Positions 31,636 to 41,618 of a stretch of 64,000 nucleotides of DNA are shown here, piece after piece. Position 1 is the stretch's first letter, and every line of letters begins with the position of its first letter. This stretch comes from Sphingomicrobium clamense (lineage in GTDB: Bacteria; Pseudomonadota; Alphaproteobacteria; Sphingomonadales; Sphingomonadaceae), in the NCBI RefSeq assembly GCF_019264355.1, contig NZ_JAHVAH010000001.1, forward strand, positions 1,410,001 to 1,474,000, written 5' to 3'. The position numbers were made by a program, and so were the translations under genes. The notes beneath the pieces were generated by a model. The model was not told where the DNA came from. It saw only the letters and a program-made list of their open reading frames with translations, and ran no database searches.

Positions 31636-32559
31636 TCAGGCCCCCATCCGCGCAAGCTTCTTGGCGCGCGCGTCCTGCATCTTCTTGAAATCGTCGCCGG
31701 CGTGATAGCTCGACCGTGTCAGCGGGCTCGCCGCGACCAGCAGGAAGCCCTTCGCACGCGCAATCGAGGCGTAGGCATCGAACGCCTTGGGCGTGACATA
31801 TTCCTTCACCTCATGGTGCTTGGGCGTCGGCTGGAGATATTGGCCCATGGTGAGAAAATCGATGTCGGCGGAACGCATGTCGTCCATCACCTGGTGCACT
31901 TCGAGCCGCTCTTCTCCAAGGCCCACCATGACACCCGACTTGGTGAAGATCGACGGGTCGAGCTTCTTCACCTGCTCGAGCAGGCGTAGCGACGCGTAGT
32001 AGCGCGCACCCGGACGCACCGTCGGATAAAGGCGCGGCACGGTTTCGAGATTGTGGTTGAAGACGTCGGGACGCGCCTCGACGATCTTTTCGATCGCAGC
32101 CTCGTGCTTGTTGCGGAAGTCCGGCGTCAGGATTTCGATGGTCGTATCCGGCGTCTTGTCGCGCAGCTGTTGGATGACCTTCACAAACTGGTCCGCGCCG
32201 CCGTCGGGCAGGTCGTCGCGGTCGACGCTTGTGATGACGATATGCTCTAGCCCCATCTCCGCGGCAGCCGTCGCGACATGCTCGGGCTCTTTCGCGTCGA
32301 CCGCGCGCGGCATCCCCGTCTTCACGTTGCAGAAGGCGCAGGCCCGCGTACACGTGTCGCCAAGGATCATCACGGTCGCATGCTTCTTGGTCCAGCATTC
32401 GCCGATATTGGGGCACGCCGCCTCTTCGCACACCGTGGCGAGGCCCAGATCACGCATCAGCTTGCGCGTTTCGGCATAGCCCTTGGACACCGGCGCCTTG
32501 ACGCGGATCCAGTCGGGTTTGCGCTTCTTGGGCGCGTTCTGGTCGAAGGGGGCATTCAT
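31636..32559 (-). CDS. lipA: Lipoyl synthase
   Basis: A 307-residue radical SAM enzyme that inserts two sulfurs into octanoyl groups on E2 and H proteins. It carries both 4Fe-4S cluster motifs: the auxiliary cluster cysteines in [12 protein letters not shown] and the radical SAM triad in CTRACAFC, plus the C-terminal RSSYHAG serine motif. The start at 32559 ([14 protein letters not shown]) is chosen over a longer frame to 32628 that overlaps the upstream lipoprotein gene. Its product serves the lipoyl domain encoded in pdhB in this window. Confidence 0.97.
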   Translation of the reverse strand: MNAPFDQNAPKKRKPDWIRVKAPVSKGYAETRKLMRDLGLATVCEEAACPNIGECWTKKHATVMILGDTCTRACAFCNVKTGMPRAVDAKEPEHVATAAAEMGLEHIVITSVDRDDLPDGGADQFVKVIQQLRDKTPDTTIEILTPDFRNKHEAAIEKIVEARPDVFNHNLETVPRLYPTVRPGARYYASLRLLEQVKKLDPSIFTKSGVMVGLGEERLEVHQVMDDMRSADIDFLTMGQYLQPTPKHHEVKEYVTPKAFDAYASIARAKGFLLVAASPLTRSSYHAGDDFKKMQDARAKKLARMGA

Positions 32560-32606
32560 GAGGCGCGAGATAGCGATGAAGGCGCGCAATGCCAACCCGT
32601 GGGCGA

Positions 32607-33128
32607 CTATTTCGCGCGGGCTTCCCACTCGTCGAGCGTGTAGCGTCGACCCGTCGTCAATTCTCCGGGCTGCAACGGATCGACCTCCCCCTCTCCAAGC
32701 GGCTGCAGTTCGACGAGGAGCAGCCCCTCATCGAGGACTGCAATCCGCTTCGGGCCCGAGAAGGAGGTGGACGCCCCGACCGAAACGCCCGACCAGCGAC
32801 CTCCCGTGAACACCGAGGCGCTGACCGTCGTCGGCGGTGGCGTAACGACAAGATATTCACTCCCCACCAGATGCCGCTGCGAGGCATGGCCGGGCGCCGA
32901 AATCGTCACCTTGCCTCCGCGATCGGCAAGCAGCGGAATGTTGCACGGCGTCCGGCAGCTGTCGCCATATTCGCTTGTCACGAGCGCCCCGTCGACGTTG
33001 GCGTCGACGAACAGGAATTGCGCCTGACTGGTCGGGTGCCCGGATACGAAATTCTTTGCTCCGCATGACGCGAGCATGGGAACCAGGAGCAAGACAGCGA
33101 ACTTTTTCACGACGACAGGATGGCGCAA
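32607..33128 (-). CDS. Lipoprotein with a PEGA-like beta domain
   Basis: A 173-residue protein with a lipoprotein signal ([17 protein letters not shown], lipobox LASC). The mature part begins with a strand-rich segment that resembles a PEGA domain ([31 protein letters not shown]), with two cysteines that could pair. It is probably anchored to the outer membrane; the partner is unknown. GTG seven codons in (MKKFAV) is an alternative start that would give a standard signal peptide. It precedes lipA on the same strand but is unrelated in role. Confidence 0.75.
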   Translation of the reverse strand: MRHPVVVKKFAVLLLVPMLASCGAKNFVSGHPTSQAQFLFVDANVDGALVTSEYGDSCRTPCNIPLLADRGGKVTISAPGHASQRHLVGSEYLVVTPPPTTVSASVFTGGRWSGVSVGASTSFSGPKRIAVLDEGLLLVELQPLGEGEVDPLQPGELTTGRRYTLDEWEARAK

Positions 33129-33193
33129 TCGCGCACGCTTGCAAAGTGCGGAAGCGCCGACTAGCCGAGACGCAGCAATCGTAGGGAGGCCTC

Positions 33194-33826
33194 ATGAAGG
33201 GTTTTGGCAATCTTCTCGAAGGATATCGCCGCTTTCGCGACCGCAAGGTATCTGGCGAAGAAGGGAAATGGGTCGAGTTAGCTGAAGGACAAAGCCCGCG
33301 CGCCATCATTATCGCCTGCTCCGACAGTCGCGTCGATCCCGCGACCATCTTCGATACCGATCCGGGTGAAATGTTCGTGGTTCGCAACGTTGCCAACCTA
33401 GTGCCGCCCTTTGAAGAAAATGAAGGGCGCCACGGTGTGTCCGCTGCACTGGAATTTGCGGTCACCCAGCTCAAAGTACCCGAAGTCATCGTCATGGGGC
33501 ACGAACGCTGTGGCGGCATCGGTGCCGCGCTGACCGGCTGCTTCCACGACGCGCCTCCGGGCGAAGGCGGCTTTGTGCATCGCTGGATGGAACAGGTCGA
33601 CCAACTCGCCCAGGGCATCGCGAAAGAACATGGTGAAGGCCCTGATGCCGCGCGCATTCTTGAGGAAGCGGCAATTCGTCGCAGTCTTGCCAATCTCCGG
33701 ACGTTCCCCTTCGTGAAGGAGCGCGAAGATGGCGGGACGCTCAAGGTTCTCGGCTGTCATTTCTCGATCAGCGAGGGGCAACTCTACCTCCTCGACGAGC
33801 AAGCGGACGAATTCCGCCCAATCTGA
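33194..33826 (+). CDS. Beta-class carbonic anhydrase
   Basis: A 210-residue zinc enzyme interconverting CO2 and bicarbonate. The zinc ligands and catalytic dyad are visible: Cys42, Asp44 and Arg46 in ACSDSRVDP, and His103 and Cys106 in GHERCGG. The length fits a cytoplasmic plant-type beta enzyme. A GGGAGG-like ribosome-binding site precedes the ATG. A hairpin follows at 33832-33855. No transporter is adjacent, so it probably supplies bicarbonate for carboxylation reactions. Confidence 0.96.
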   Translation: MKGFGNLLEGYRRFRDRKVSGEEGKWVELAEGQSPRAIIIACSDSRVDPATIFDTDPGEMFVVRNVANLVPPFEENEGRHGVSAALEFAVTQLKVPEVIVMGHERCGGIGAALTGCFHDAPPGEGGFVHRWMEQVDQLAQGIAKEHGEGPDAARILEEAAIRRSLANLRTFPFVKEREDGGTLKVLGCHFSISEGQLYLLDEQADEFRPI

Positions 33827-33831
33827 CAAAA

Positions 33832-33855
33832 AGGGGCGGTATCGCTACCGCCCCT
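33832..33855 (-). terminator. Terminator hairpin shared by convergent genes
   Basis: Perfect 10-bp arms (AGGGGCGGTA at 33832-33841, TACCGCCCCT at 33846-33855) with a TCGC loop. A T-run follows only on the minus strand (CTTTTTG), so it best terminates the glycine-zipper gene, though it may also slow transcripts from carbonic anhydrase. Confidence 0.75.
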
Positions 33856-33880
33856 CTTCAGGTCTTTATGACGTCAGCGA

Positions 33881-34210
33881 CTAGCAGCGCACGTCATAGT
33901 CGTAGACCGGGTTGCCGTTGTCATCGACGTAATAGCAATAGCCGCGTGTATCGCGGTAGTACTGCTTGCCCTTGATGACCGCACCGGCGACACCACCAAG
34001 CACTGCGCCAGCGGCCGCACCTTCCACGGTGGAAACGCCCGGGATGACCGCACCGGCAACAGCACCGGCAGCCGCGCCGATCGCAGCGCCCTTCACGGCG
34101 CGCTCGGTCTGCGTGTCACGATAGGGGTCGCCATAGCCATAGCGGTCCTGCGCACAGGCGGTCAGCGTGAGGCCGGTGGCCGTGGCGGCCATGATTGCGA
34201 ATTTTCTCAT
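33881..34210 (-). CDS. Glycine-zipper 2TM lipoprotein
   Basis: A 109-residue protein with a lipoprotein-type signal (lipobox LTAC) and a glycine-zipper segment of repeated small residues (GAAIGAAAGAVAGAV and GAVLGGVAGAVI), as in outer-membrane SlyB/OmpA-like Gly-zipper proteins. The C-terminus is Tyr/Asp-rich with two cysteines (GYCYY, DVRC). Such proteins insert in the envelope and are often stress-induced. A likely EcfG promoter lies upstream (34251-34275). Monocistronic with its own terminator. Confidence 0.8.
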   Translation of the reverse strand: MRKFAIMAATATGLTLTACAQDRYGYGDPYRDTQTERAVKGAAIGAAAGAVAGAVIPGVSTVEGAAAGAVLGGVAGAVIKGKQYYRDTRGYCYYVDDNGNPVYDYDVRC

Positions 34211-34250
34211 CCTTACTCTCCCTTGGGCGGAATGAATTTGTGTACGCTTC

Positions 34251-34275
34251 GACGCTCGGAAGGGGGTTTCGTTCC
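34251..34275 (-). promoter_or_regulatory. Candidate EcfG promoter for the glycine-zipper gene
   Basis: On the minus strand GGAAC (34275-34271) and CGTC (34254-34251) are 16 bases apart; the consensus -10 is CGTT. The distance to the ATG at 34210 is about 40 bases. Confidence 0.5.
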
Positions 34276-34318
34276 GACGACGAGCGGCTATGTGAGACGA
34301 ATGGGAATGAATGAACGA

Positions 34319-35034
34319 TGAGCAGGCGAAACGATCACGATCCGGAGTCGCTCAATATCGCGCTCCTTATCGATGCCGATAATGCCAGCCCCGAACATCT
34401 CGACGAAGTGCTCCTGGTCCTTGGCGAGCTGGGCACGATCAACATCCGACGCGCTTATGCGAACTGGCGAAAACCCGCCCTGAAGGGATGGGTCGACCGT
34501 CGCGGCGACTACTCGATCTTCCCGGTCCAGCAGTTCGATATCGTCAAGGGGAAGTCGGTCACCGACATGCTGATGGTGATCGAGGCGATGGACCTGCTGC
34601 ATGGCGGCACGGTCGACGGCTTCGGGATCATGAGCTCGGACAGCGATTTCCAACCGCTCGTGCTGCGAATCCGGCAGGAAGGCCTTCCCGTCTACGGCTT
34701 CGGCACCGCCAAGGCGCCGATTAGCTTCAAGAAGGCTTGCAACCGCTTCTTCGACGTCGCCAAGCTCTCGGAACGCGGGACCGACGGCAAGATCGAGGAA
34801 AGCAAGATCGACGAGGAACTGCTCAAGGTGCTCGGCGACGCCTTTCGCGCATCCACCCGCGACGAAGAAGGGTACACGACCCTGTCCGAACTCGGTCAGC
34901 GCGCGACCCAGATTTCCAGCTTTTCGGTGCGCAATTACGGCTTCCGCAGCCTTAAGGACATGGTCCGCTCGCTCCCGCATTATGACGTGAAGGCCAATGG
35001 CGACAGCGGCATCCGCGTGAAGCGCATGCGCTGA
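34319..35034 (+). CDS. NYN-domain RNase-like protein with a LOTUS (OST-HTH) domain
   Basis: A protein of about 238 residues. Residues 13-150 are a NYN/PIN-like nuclease domain with the expected acidic residues (ALLIDADNA, KSVTDMLM, IMSSDSDFQPLV). The C-terminal part (about 165-235) is an OST-HTH/LOTUS RNA-binding domain (YTTLSELGQRATQI, NYGFRSLKDMVRSL). This LabA-like family is thought to cut RNA, with targets unknown. The ATG is at 34319. It begins a run of stress-type genes and has no antitoxin-like partner. Confidence 0.88.
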
Positions 35035-35114
35035 TAGGACCTTTTGCCGTAGACCAGTCGAGCAACGCCTCCCCCGCCCGAACGTTGATGAGGGAAAGAA
35101 AGGAGAAGCGTTAC

Positions 35115-35642
35115 ATGTTCTTCGACAAAGACAAGAGCGACGCACAAGTCGCTCAGGAACTTGAGAAAAAGTTCTGGAAGGAGCTCGGCAGCAGCCCCTT
35201 TATCATGCTCGGCCTCCAAGGGGTCGAGGATAGCCGGACCCGTCCGATGACCGCACAGGTCGACGGAGAAGACGGGTCACGCACGATCTATTTCTTCGCC
35301 GATAATCGCGAACATCTTGTCCAGGGAATGGGGCAGCGCCATCGCGCGGTCGCCGCGTTCACCTCCAAAGGGCATGACATCTTCGCGCATATCCATGGCG
35401 AACTTGTGATCGACAATGATCGGGAGGTCATCGACCGTCTCTGGAATCCGATGATCGCCGCCTGGTTCGAAGACGGCAAGACGGATCCCAATCTTGTCCT
35501 GCTCCGCTTCGACACCGAACAGGCCGACATCTGGGAAGCCGATGCGGGCGCGACGCTCAAGGCAGCTGCGCTTTCCATGCTCGGCAAGGATCCGGGCGAC
35601 GACTTCCAGGATGACAATCGCACGACGGTGGAGATCGACTAA
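35115..35642 (+). CDS. Pyridoxamine-phosphate-oxidase-fold general stress protein
   Basis: A 175-residue FMN-binding split-barrel protein of the general stress family (related to B. subtilis YdaG-like proteins). It shows SRTRPMTAQ, TIYFFADNREHLV and FAHIHGELVI. The substrate is unknown; flavin binding is predicted. The start at 35115 has AGGAGAAG just upstream; the frame opens 10 codons earlier over that ribosome-binding site. The stop shares a base with the next start (TAATG), so the pair is coupled. Confidence 0.85.
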   Translation: MFFDKDKSDAQVAQELEKKFWKELGSSPFIMLGLQGVEDSRTRPMTAQVDGEDGSRTIYFFADNREHLVQGMGQRHRAVAAFTSKGHDIFAHIHGELVIDNDREVIDRLWNPMIAAWFEDGKTDPNLVLLRFDTEQADIWEADAGATLKAAALSMLGKDPGDDFQDDNRTTVEID

Positions 35643-35887
35643 TGGCTGACGACAAACTCAATCGCCGAACCGAGACGGCCAAGCGCAACGATAATGCTGG
35701 CATGATCGAAACGTTGGTCGAGACGCCGTCCCAGCAAGGTCGCAATGGCGGCGTGCTGAATAAGGATGTCGCAACGCAGGCCGCCGAAGAGCGCATCGAC
35801 GATCCCGATGCGACCGAAGGCGTGACCAAGGAAGACCAGATCGCCCACGGCATGTTCGAATTCTCGGACAAACGCGGCGACGTCTGA
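35642..35887 (+). CDS. Small acidic hypothetical protein
   Basis: An 81-residue, hydrophilic, probably disordered protein, rich in Asp, Glu, Lys and Thr, with no hydrophobic core and no recognisable domain. It starts on the last base of the preceding stress gene (TAATG), which is the main evidence that it is real. A role as a small stress protein or partner of the FMN protein is conjecture. Confidence 0.6.
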   Translation: MADDKLNRRTETAKRNDNAGMIETLVETPSQQGRNGGVLNKDVATQAAEERIDDPDATEGVTKEDQIAHGMFEFSDKRGDV

Positions 35888-36069
35888 CGAGAGCGAAATA
35901 TTGCCGAAACCTTGGCGGGCCGCTCCGTTCTGGGACCCTTCCGGTTCCTGACGGGTCGGCCCGTCGCCATATCTGTTCGCTTCGTCTTTAACTGTTCACC
36001 CTCGATTATCGCTCACTTGCCGCGCGCCGGAAAACACTCTCTCGTTCCTGCACAAGTTGAGCGGGGGAC

Positions 36070-36105
36070 TGCAGGTGCCGGGGTGGTGAGACCCCGGCAC
36101 CTGCA
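36070..36105 (+). other. Perfect 15-bp hairpin upstream of a small open reading frame
   Basis: Arms at 36070-36084 and 36091-36105 pair perfectly around a 6-base loop (GGTGAG), one of the strongest hairpins in the window. A short T-tract (ATTTTC) follows and a GGGGAGGG ribosome-binding site starts 8 bases later. It could terminate the 35-kb operon, or act as a leader element for the small frame at 36127. The rest of 35888-36312 holds no other gene I can support. Confidence 0.7.
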
Positions 36106-36126
36106 CCATTTTCGGGGAGGGTTTGC

Positions 36127-36216
36127 GTGCAACCGGACTTTGCCAAATGGCCGGCGGGTATCTTCGGCTTCGTCATCGGAATATGCGGGACGTCTGCATT
36201 CCTGCTGGCGTTCTAG
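36127..36216 (+). CDS. Putative 29-residue small membrane protein
   Basis: GTG start at 36127, five bases after a very strong GGGGAGGG (36114-36121). The protein has a short polar head (VQPDFAKWPA) and one hydrophobic helix (GIFGFVIGICGTSAFLLAF), ending directly at the stop. Size, ribosome-binding site and composition fit a small inner-membrane stress peptide. It lies directly upstream of a run of membrane-anchored proteins. It could still be chance, since the frame is only 30 codons long. Confidence 0.5.
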   Translation: MQPDFAKWPAGIFGFVIGICGTSAFLLAF

Positions 36217-36227
36217 CACCGGATCGA

Positions 36228-36299
36228 CAGTCCCATTCTAGGGTTCCTTATAAGATATATCTCTTGAACGACACGCCTTCGTCCCCAATTATGGGACTG
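36228..36299. promoter_or_regulatory. AT-rich leader with a 9-bp inverted repeat
   Basis: CAGTCCCAT at 36228-36236 is the reverse complement of ATGGGACTG at 36291-36299. Between them is an AT-rich stretch with a TATAAG-like -10 (36249-36254) and the palindrome AGATATATCT (36253-36262). This is the only upstream region of the gene starting at 36313, so it probably holds its promoter; whether the repeat is an operator or an RNA stem is open. Confidence 0.4.
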
Positions 36300-36312
36300 A
36301 AAGGACGGACCG

Positions 36313-36819
36313 ATGCTCAAGAGTCTATTCTGGATCGGCGCCACCGGCGTGGCGCTGATCGCCGGCATCGCCTTGCACCATGGCGAGGACATCGAACGCG
36401 GGATCGAACATGGCGCTGCGGCCATCGAGGCCAATGTCGAACAATGGGAAGACGTCGGCGACCACTTCGAGCGCGAGATCGACCTGGCCGAAGAGGCGGT
36501 CGATAATGGTGCCGATGCCGAACAGAGCTATGAAGAAGCGCTCGCCACCGCATTGGTCAGCTCCGGCCTGTTCACGCTTGATAACATAGAAGAGATCGAT
36601 GCCGCTGACGGCCAGACCGTCATGACCGTGGAAAACGGCACCGACGTGCATCTCGACGATGTCGTCGCACTCGCGCGTGAAAAGCTCCAAGCCGCCAATG
36701 ACAGCGGCGACCCGTTGCCCGAGAGCCGAGGCCTCGATGCCGACGAGATCAACGACGTGATCGAGGCGTTGGACGAGTTGGGCGCATTCGACGGCAATGG
36801 CCGCATCCGCATTCAATAG
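36313..36819 (+). CDS. Membrane-anchored acidic helical protein
   Basis: A 168-residue protein with one N-terminal membrane helix (SLFWIGATGVALIAGIAL) and a strongly acidic, mostly helical soluble part outside the cytoplasm. No known domain was recognised. The N-terminal design (short tail, helix, then His-rich and acidic segment) is shared with the protein at 37927, so the two may be distant paralogues. A GGAC-type ribosome-binding site precedes the ATG. Confidence 0.65.
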   Translation: MLKSLFWIGATGVALIAGIALHHGEDIERGIEHGAAAIEANVEQWEDVGDHFEREIDLAEEAVDNGADAEQSYEEALATALVSSGLFTLDNIEEIDAADGQTVMTVENGTDVHLDDVVALAREKLQAANDSGDPLPESRGLDADEINDVIEALDELGAFDGNGRIRIQ

Positions 36820-36878
36820 GCGACGTCTTCGTCAAAGAGGCGGAACAAAGGTGCGGTGCAATCGATCATCCCAGCAGC

Positions 36879-37463
36879 ATGAGCACCCCGCAAACTTTCG
36901 ACCAGGTCCTCGCGGACGCTTCCGCCATGCTCGCCAACGGCGTCGTCGATCGCAGCCGCGCGGCGCATACGCCCGTCGTCGGAACCGCAGACGGCGACCA
37001 ACGCATCATGGTGCTCCGCGCGTTCGATTCCGATGCCATGACTTTGCGATTTCATACCGATTCAAGAGCGCCGAAATGCGCGGTGATTGAGCAAGACCCA
37101 GCTGTCCACGTTCTCATCTACGACCGCGACCGCAAGGTCCAACTCCGTCTCGCTGGCGTCGGATCGATCGAGACTGAGGGACAACAGGTCGACGACGCCT
37201 GGTCGGAAGCGACCAACTTTGCGCGGCGATGCTACTTGGGGTCTGCGCCCGGCGCCCCGTCCGATATACCGACGAGCGGGCTGCCCGACCATCTCGAGGG
37301 CGTTGCGCCCACCGACGAGCAGCTCGTCGAAGCGCGTGAGAACTTCGCTCTTCTGCTCGTCGAAATCGAGACCATTGACTGGTTTTTCCTCGACCATCAT
37401 GGCCATCGCCGCGCACGCATCGACCTGCGCGACCGCGGACAGGAAACGTGGCTCGCTCCATAA
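36879..37463 (+). CDS. Pyridoxamine 5'-phosphate oxidase family protein
   Basis: A 194-residue split-barrel flavoprotein, with MVLRAFDSDAMTLRFHTDSRAPK and the C-terminal DWFFLDHHGHRRARI block found in PNPOx-like proteins of alphaproteobacteria. The FMN phosphate ligands are consistent with the family, but the PLP-specific C-terminal residues of true PdxH were not identified, so the substrate is uncertain. It is the second FMN split-barrel protein within 2 kb. The ATG lies 59 bases after the preceding gene. Confidence 0.8.
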   Translation: MSTPQTFDQVLADASAMLANGVVDRSRAAHTPVVGTADGDQRIMVLRAFDSDAMTLRFHTDSRAPKCAVIEQDPAVHVLIYDRDRKVQLRLAGVGSIETEGQQVDDAWSEATNFARRCYLGSAPGAPSDIPTSGLPDHLEGVAPTDEQLVEARENFALLLVEIETIDWFFLDHHGHRRARIDLRDRGQETWLAP

Positions 37464-37466
37464 GAC

Positions 37467-37495
37467 TTGTAACTGTATTGTTGTAGTGATACACT
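37467..37495 (+). promoter_or_regulatory. Sigma-70-type promoter
   Basis: TTGTAA (37467-37472) and TACACT (37490-37495) are separated by 17 bases, 28 bases before the ATG at 37524. This is among the clearest -35/-10 pairs in the window and implies that the coiled-coil gene starts its own transcript. Confidence 0.6.
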
Positions 37496-37523
37496 AAGCC
37501 TCTGAACTGGAGGTTTGAGTCGC

Positions 37524-37916
37524 ATGAACAAGGAAGAAGCCCGCAACCGCGCCCGCGAGCATTTCGAACGAGCTCGCGCTGCTGCTGCCCAGGCCCGCGA
37601 CGAGGCGCTCGCTGCGGCCGCCGAGGCGCGCACTGTTGCGCTGGAAGAAGCACACGAGGCAGTCGAACGGGCCCGCGAAGAAGCAGGCAATCTGCGCGAG
37701 GAAGCGTCATCGATCGCCGAACGCGTTCGCCTCGCGATCCTCGAGGCAGCCGAGAAGGCCGCAGAAGCCGCCGAACGCGCCGCCGAACGCGCACGCCGCG
37801 CGGCCGAAGACGACATCCACGAGATCGAACTCAAGATCGTGACCGAAGTCGACGACGAAGACGATGCGGACGAGAAACCGTCGGCCAAGAAACCCAAGAA
37901 AAAGAAAAAGAAGTAG
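37524..37916 (+). CDS. Alanine/glutamate-rich coiled-coil protein with a polylysine tail
   Basis: About 130 residues forming one long, highly charged alanine-rich helix (about residues 1-95), then an acidic patch (EVDDEDDADEK) and a lysine-rich C-terminus. There is no membrane segment. The basic tail suggests binding to nucleic acid or acidic lipids. ATG 37524 is chosen with GGAGG at 37509-37513; the TTG at 37515 would be too close to it. The next gene's AGGAG overlaps this stop. Confidence 0.65.
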   Translation: MNKEEARNRAREHFERARAAAAQARDEALAAAAEARTVALEEAHEAVERAREEAGNLREEASSIAERVRLAILEAAEKAAEAAERAAERARRAAEDDIHEIELKIVTEVDDEDDADEKPSAKKPKKKKKK

Positions 37917-37926
37917 GAGCGCTCAG

Positions 37927-38391
37927 GTGGGACGATTTGGCTGGATCGCGTTGACCGGCGTCGCCATGGCGGGCGGCGTGATGATCCACAGCGACACTTT
38001 CCGCGAGGGCGTCATCATCTCCGACCACCGGATCGAGGACAAGGCGGAGATCATCGAGCAACGCATCGACGAGATTGGCGAGCGCATCGAACGGGGCGAG
38101 ATCGAACCCGACGAAATCGGCCAAGCCGTTGCCGAGGCCATCGAAGAGGCTGATGCGGAGATCGACGCACAGGCGGAGGTCGCGACTAGCGAGGCAGCCG
38201 ACCAGACGGACGATGTGGACGCCAACGCACGCGCTCGCATCAACGGCGTAACCGACGAGATCGAACAGCTCCGCGAAGACGGTCTACTCTTGCAGGAGCA
38301 GTATAGCGCCCTGATCGCACAGCTTTCCGCGACAGTAGATGCAGACGGCGAAGAGGCGGCGGAAAATACGGAAGCCGAACCTGTCGAGTAG
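37927..38391 (+). CDS. Membrane-anchored acidic coiled-coil protein
   Basis: 154 residues. The start is GTG at 37927, with AGGAG 7 bases upstream inside the preceding stop region. One N-terminal membrane helix (FGWIALTGVAMAGGVMI) is followed by an acidic coiled coil with heptad-like IEQRIDEIGERIERG repeats and a second helix near residues 95-135. It is probably co-translated with the coiled-coil gene before it. No family was recognised. It converges on the diguanylate cyclase gene with a 6-base gap. Confidence 0.65.
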   Translation: MGRFGWIALTGVAMAGGVMIHSDTFREGVIISDHRIEDKAEIIEQRIDEIGERIERGEIEPDEIGQAVAEAIEEADAEIDAQAEVATSEAADQTDDVDANARARINGVTDEIEQLREDGLLLQEQYSALIAQLSATVDADGEEAAENTEAEPVE

Positions 38392-38397
38392 CGCGCC

Positions 38398-39783
38398 TTA
38401 GCTCGCCGCAAGACGCTCCATTTCCGTCTGTTCGTAGACCAGCACGAGGTTTCGTCCCTCATCCTTGGCGCGGTAGAGCGCGACGTCGGCATCGCGAAGC
38501 ATCTGGCCGGCGATCTCGTGGCTCGGACGGAATTGCGCGATGCCGATGCTCAGCGTCACCTTGTCGGGCCCGTCGACCGGCCATTTTGTCGTCGCAGCGC
38601 GTTCGCGCAACGCATCGCATCGATCGAAGATGTCGCGTGCCGTTTCATCTGAAAAAATGGCGATGAACTCCTCGCCGCCAAGACGCCCCAATTCCCCGGT
38701 CGCCGCCAATTCCGCGCGCATCATGTCGGAGAGTGCGGCCAGGATCCGGTCGCCATGGATATGGCCAAATTCGTCGTTGATCGACTTGAAGTGGTCGATA
38801 TCGATCATCGCGATCGCCAGCGGTTTCTTCGAGGCGCGGGCGTGCTCCATCGCGTCCTCGAGCCTGGCAAGGATTTTCCGGCGCGTGGCCAGGTTGGTGA
38901 GTTCGTCGGTTTCGGCCAGCACACGATTGCGCTCCGCCTCGCCCTGGTGACGGCTCAGCATGAACGCCAATGGAATGATCGAGGCGATCAGGCAGAGAAG
39001 ATAGGCCTGGAAATAGATGACCTGTGCATCGAGCGTTTCGAACGCCGTGCTGACCGGCCCTGTTTCGTTGGCAGTGTAATAGCTGCCGATCGCAGTCACG
39101 AGCACCAGCGCCATCGACGCGCCCGACAGGCCGACCATGTAGGTCGCCGCTGCGATCCCCGCCATCGGCAGGAACAGCACCGGATATTGCGACTGCGCGA
39201 ACGCCGCAGCCGTGAGTGCGGCCACGAAGCCGATCACGAGGAATCCACGCAGCGAAACCAGCGCGCGACGGCTCGCCTTGTCATGCATCATGAACATGAT
39301 GGTCGGCGTCACCGTCGCCATGCCCAGAAACACCGTGCTCGACCAACTGGAGAGGAAACTGAGCGTGAAAGTGCCCGCTAAGACCCCAGCCATGATTGCG
39401 CTGGCGAGCGAACCGACGGCGATCGAAAGGACGAAGCGGGCCAGTGTCTTGGGATCGATGAACGACGCGCGTCGCCGGCTGCCCATCAGCAGCCAGACGA
39501 ACAGTCCCTCCAAGATATTGGCGATCGTGTAGAGAAACGAGGTGACGACCCCTACCCCGCCGATCAGGTTCGCGGCGAAGCTGGCGACCGCAACGCCCAT
39601 GATCAGCACGCCATGATGATCCTGACGAACACGCAGCAGCCCGGCGACGAAGATGCCGCTAGCGGGCCAGATGGCGGCGACATTGTCTTCCGCCCCGCTG
39701 ACGACAAGCGCCAGAAGCGCGCAGGCGAAATAAAGCAGCGAATACGCCACCAACCTCGTCTGCTCGATGAAACGCCCGTCCAT
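38398..39783 (-). CDS. MASE1-type membrane diguanylate cyclase
   Basis: A 461-residue protein: about eight membrane helices in an N-terminal MASE1-like sensor (residues 10-290), then a GGDEF domain with the active-site motif GGEEF (369-373) and the nucleotide-binding DIDHFKSIND block. It should make cyclic di-GMP from GTP in response to an envelope signal. The RxxD product-inhibition site five residues before GGEEF is absent. The start at 39783 begins at the first membrane helix; the frame extends 27 codons upstream. It stands alone on its strand. Confidence 0.9.
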   Translation of the reverse strand: MDGRFIEQTRLVAYSLLYFACALLALVVSGAEDNVAAIWPASGIFVAGLLRVRQDHHGVLIMGVAVASFAANLIGGVGVVTSFLYTIANILEGLFVWLLMGSRRRASFIDPKTLARFVLSIAVGSLASAIMAGVLAGTFTLSFLSSWSSTVFLGMATVTPTIMFMMHDKASRRALVSLRGFLVIGFVAALTAAAFAQSQYPVLFLPMAGIAAATYMVGLSGASMALVLVTAIGSYYTANETGPVSTAFETLDAQVIYFQAYLLCLIASIIPLAFMLSRHQGEAERNRVLAETDELTNLATRRKILARLEDAMEHARASKKPLAIAMIDIDHFKSINDEFGHIHGDRILAALSDMMRAELAATGELGRLGGEEFIAIFSDETARDIFDRCDALRERAATTKWPVDGPDKVTLSIGIAQFRPSHEIAGQMLRDADVALYRAKDEGRNLVLVYEQTEMERLAAS

Positions 39784-39870
39784 GCCAACCCCACTCGCGG
39801 GCTCCCCTGCCCGAACGGAGCTTCTATCGGGTAAACCCGCGCTTGTCAGCAACGGGTTTACCAAGGCGAT

Positions 39871-41550
<1,680 letters not shown>

Positions 41551-41618
41551 GGGTCGCTTGTTCCTTGAATCGATAGGGAAATCGAGGCGCGGTTAGCCTA
41601 TCGCGCGCGCTCGTGCAA

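Noticed and set aside
36842..36866. GGAAC-N16-CGAT as an EcfG promoter for the second FMN protein
   Set aside because: The -10 would be only 12 bases before the ATG, leaving almost no leader or ribosome-binding site; a chance match is likely.
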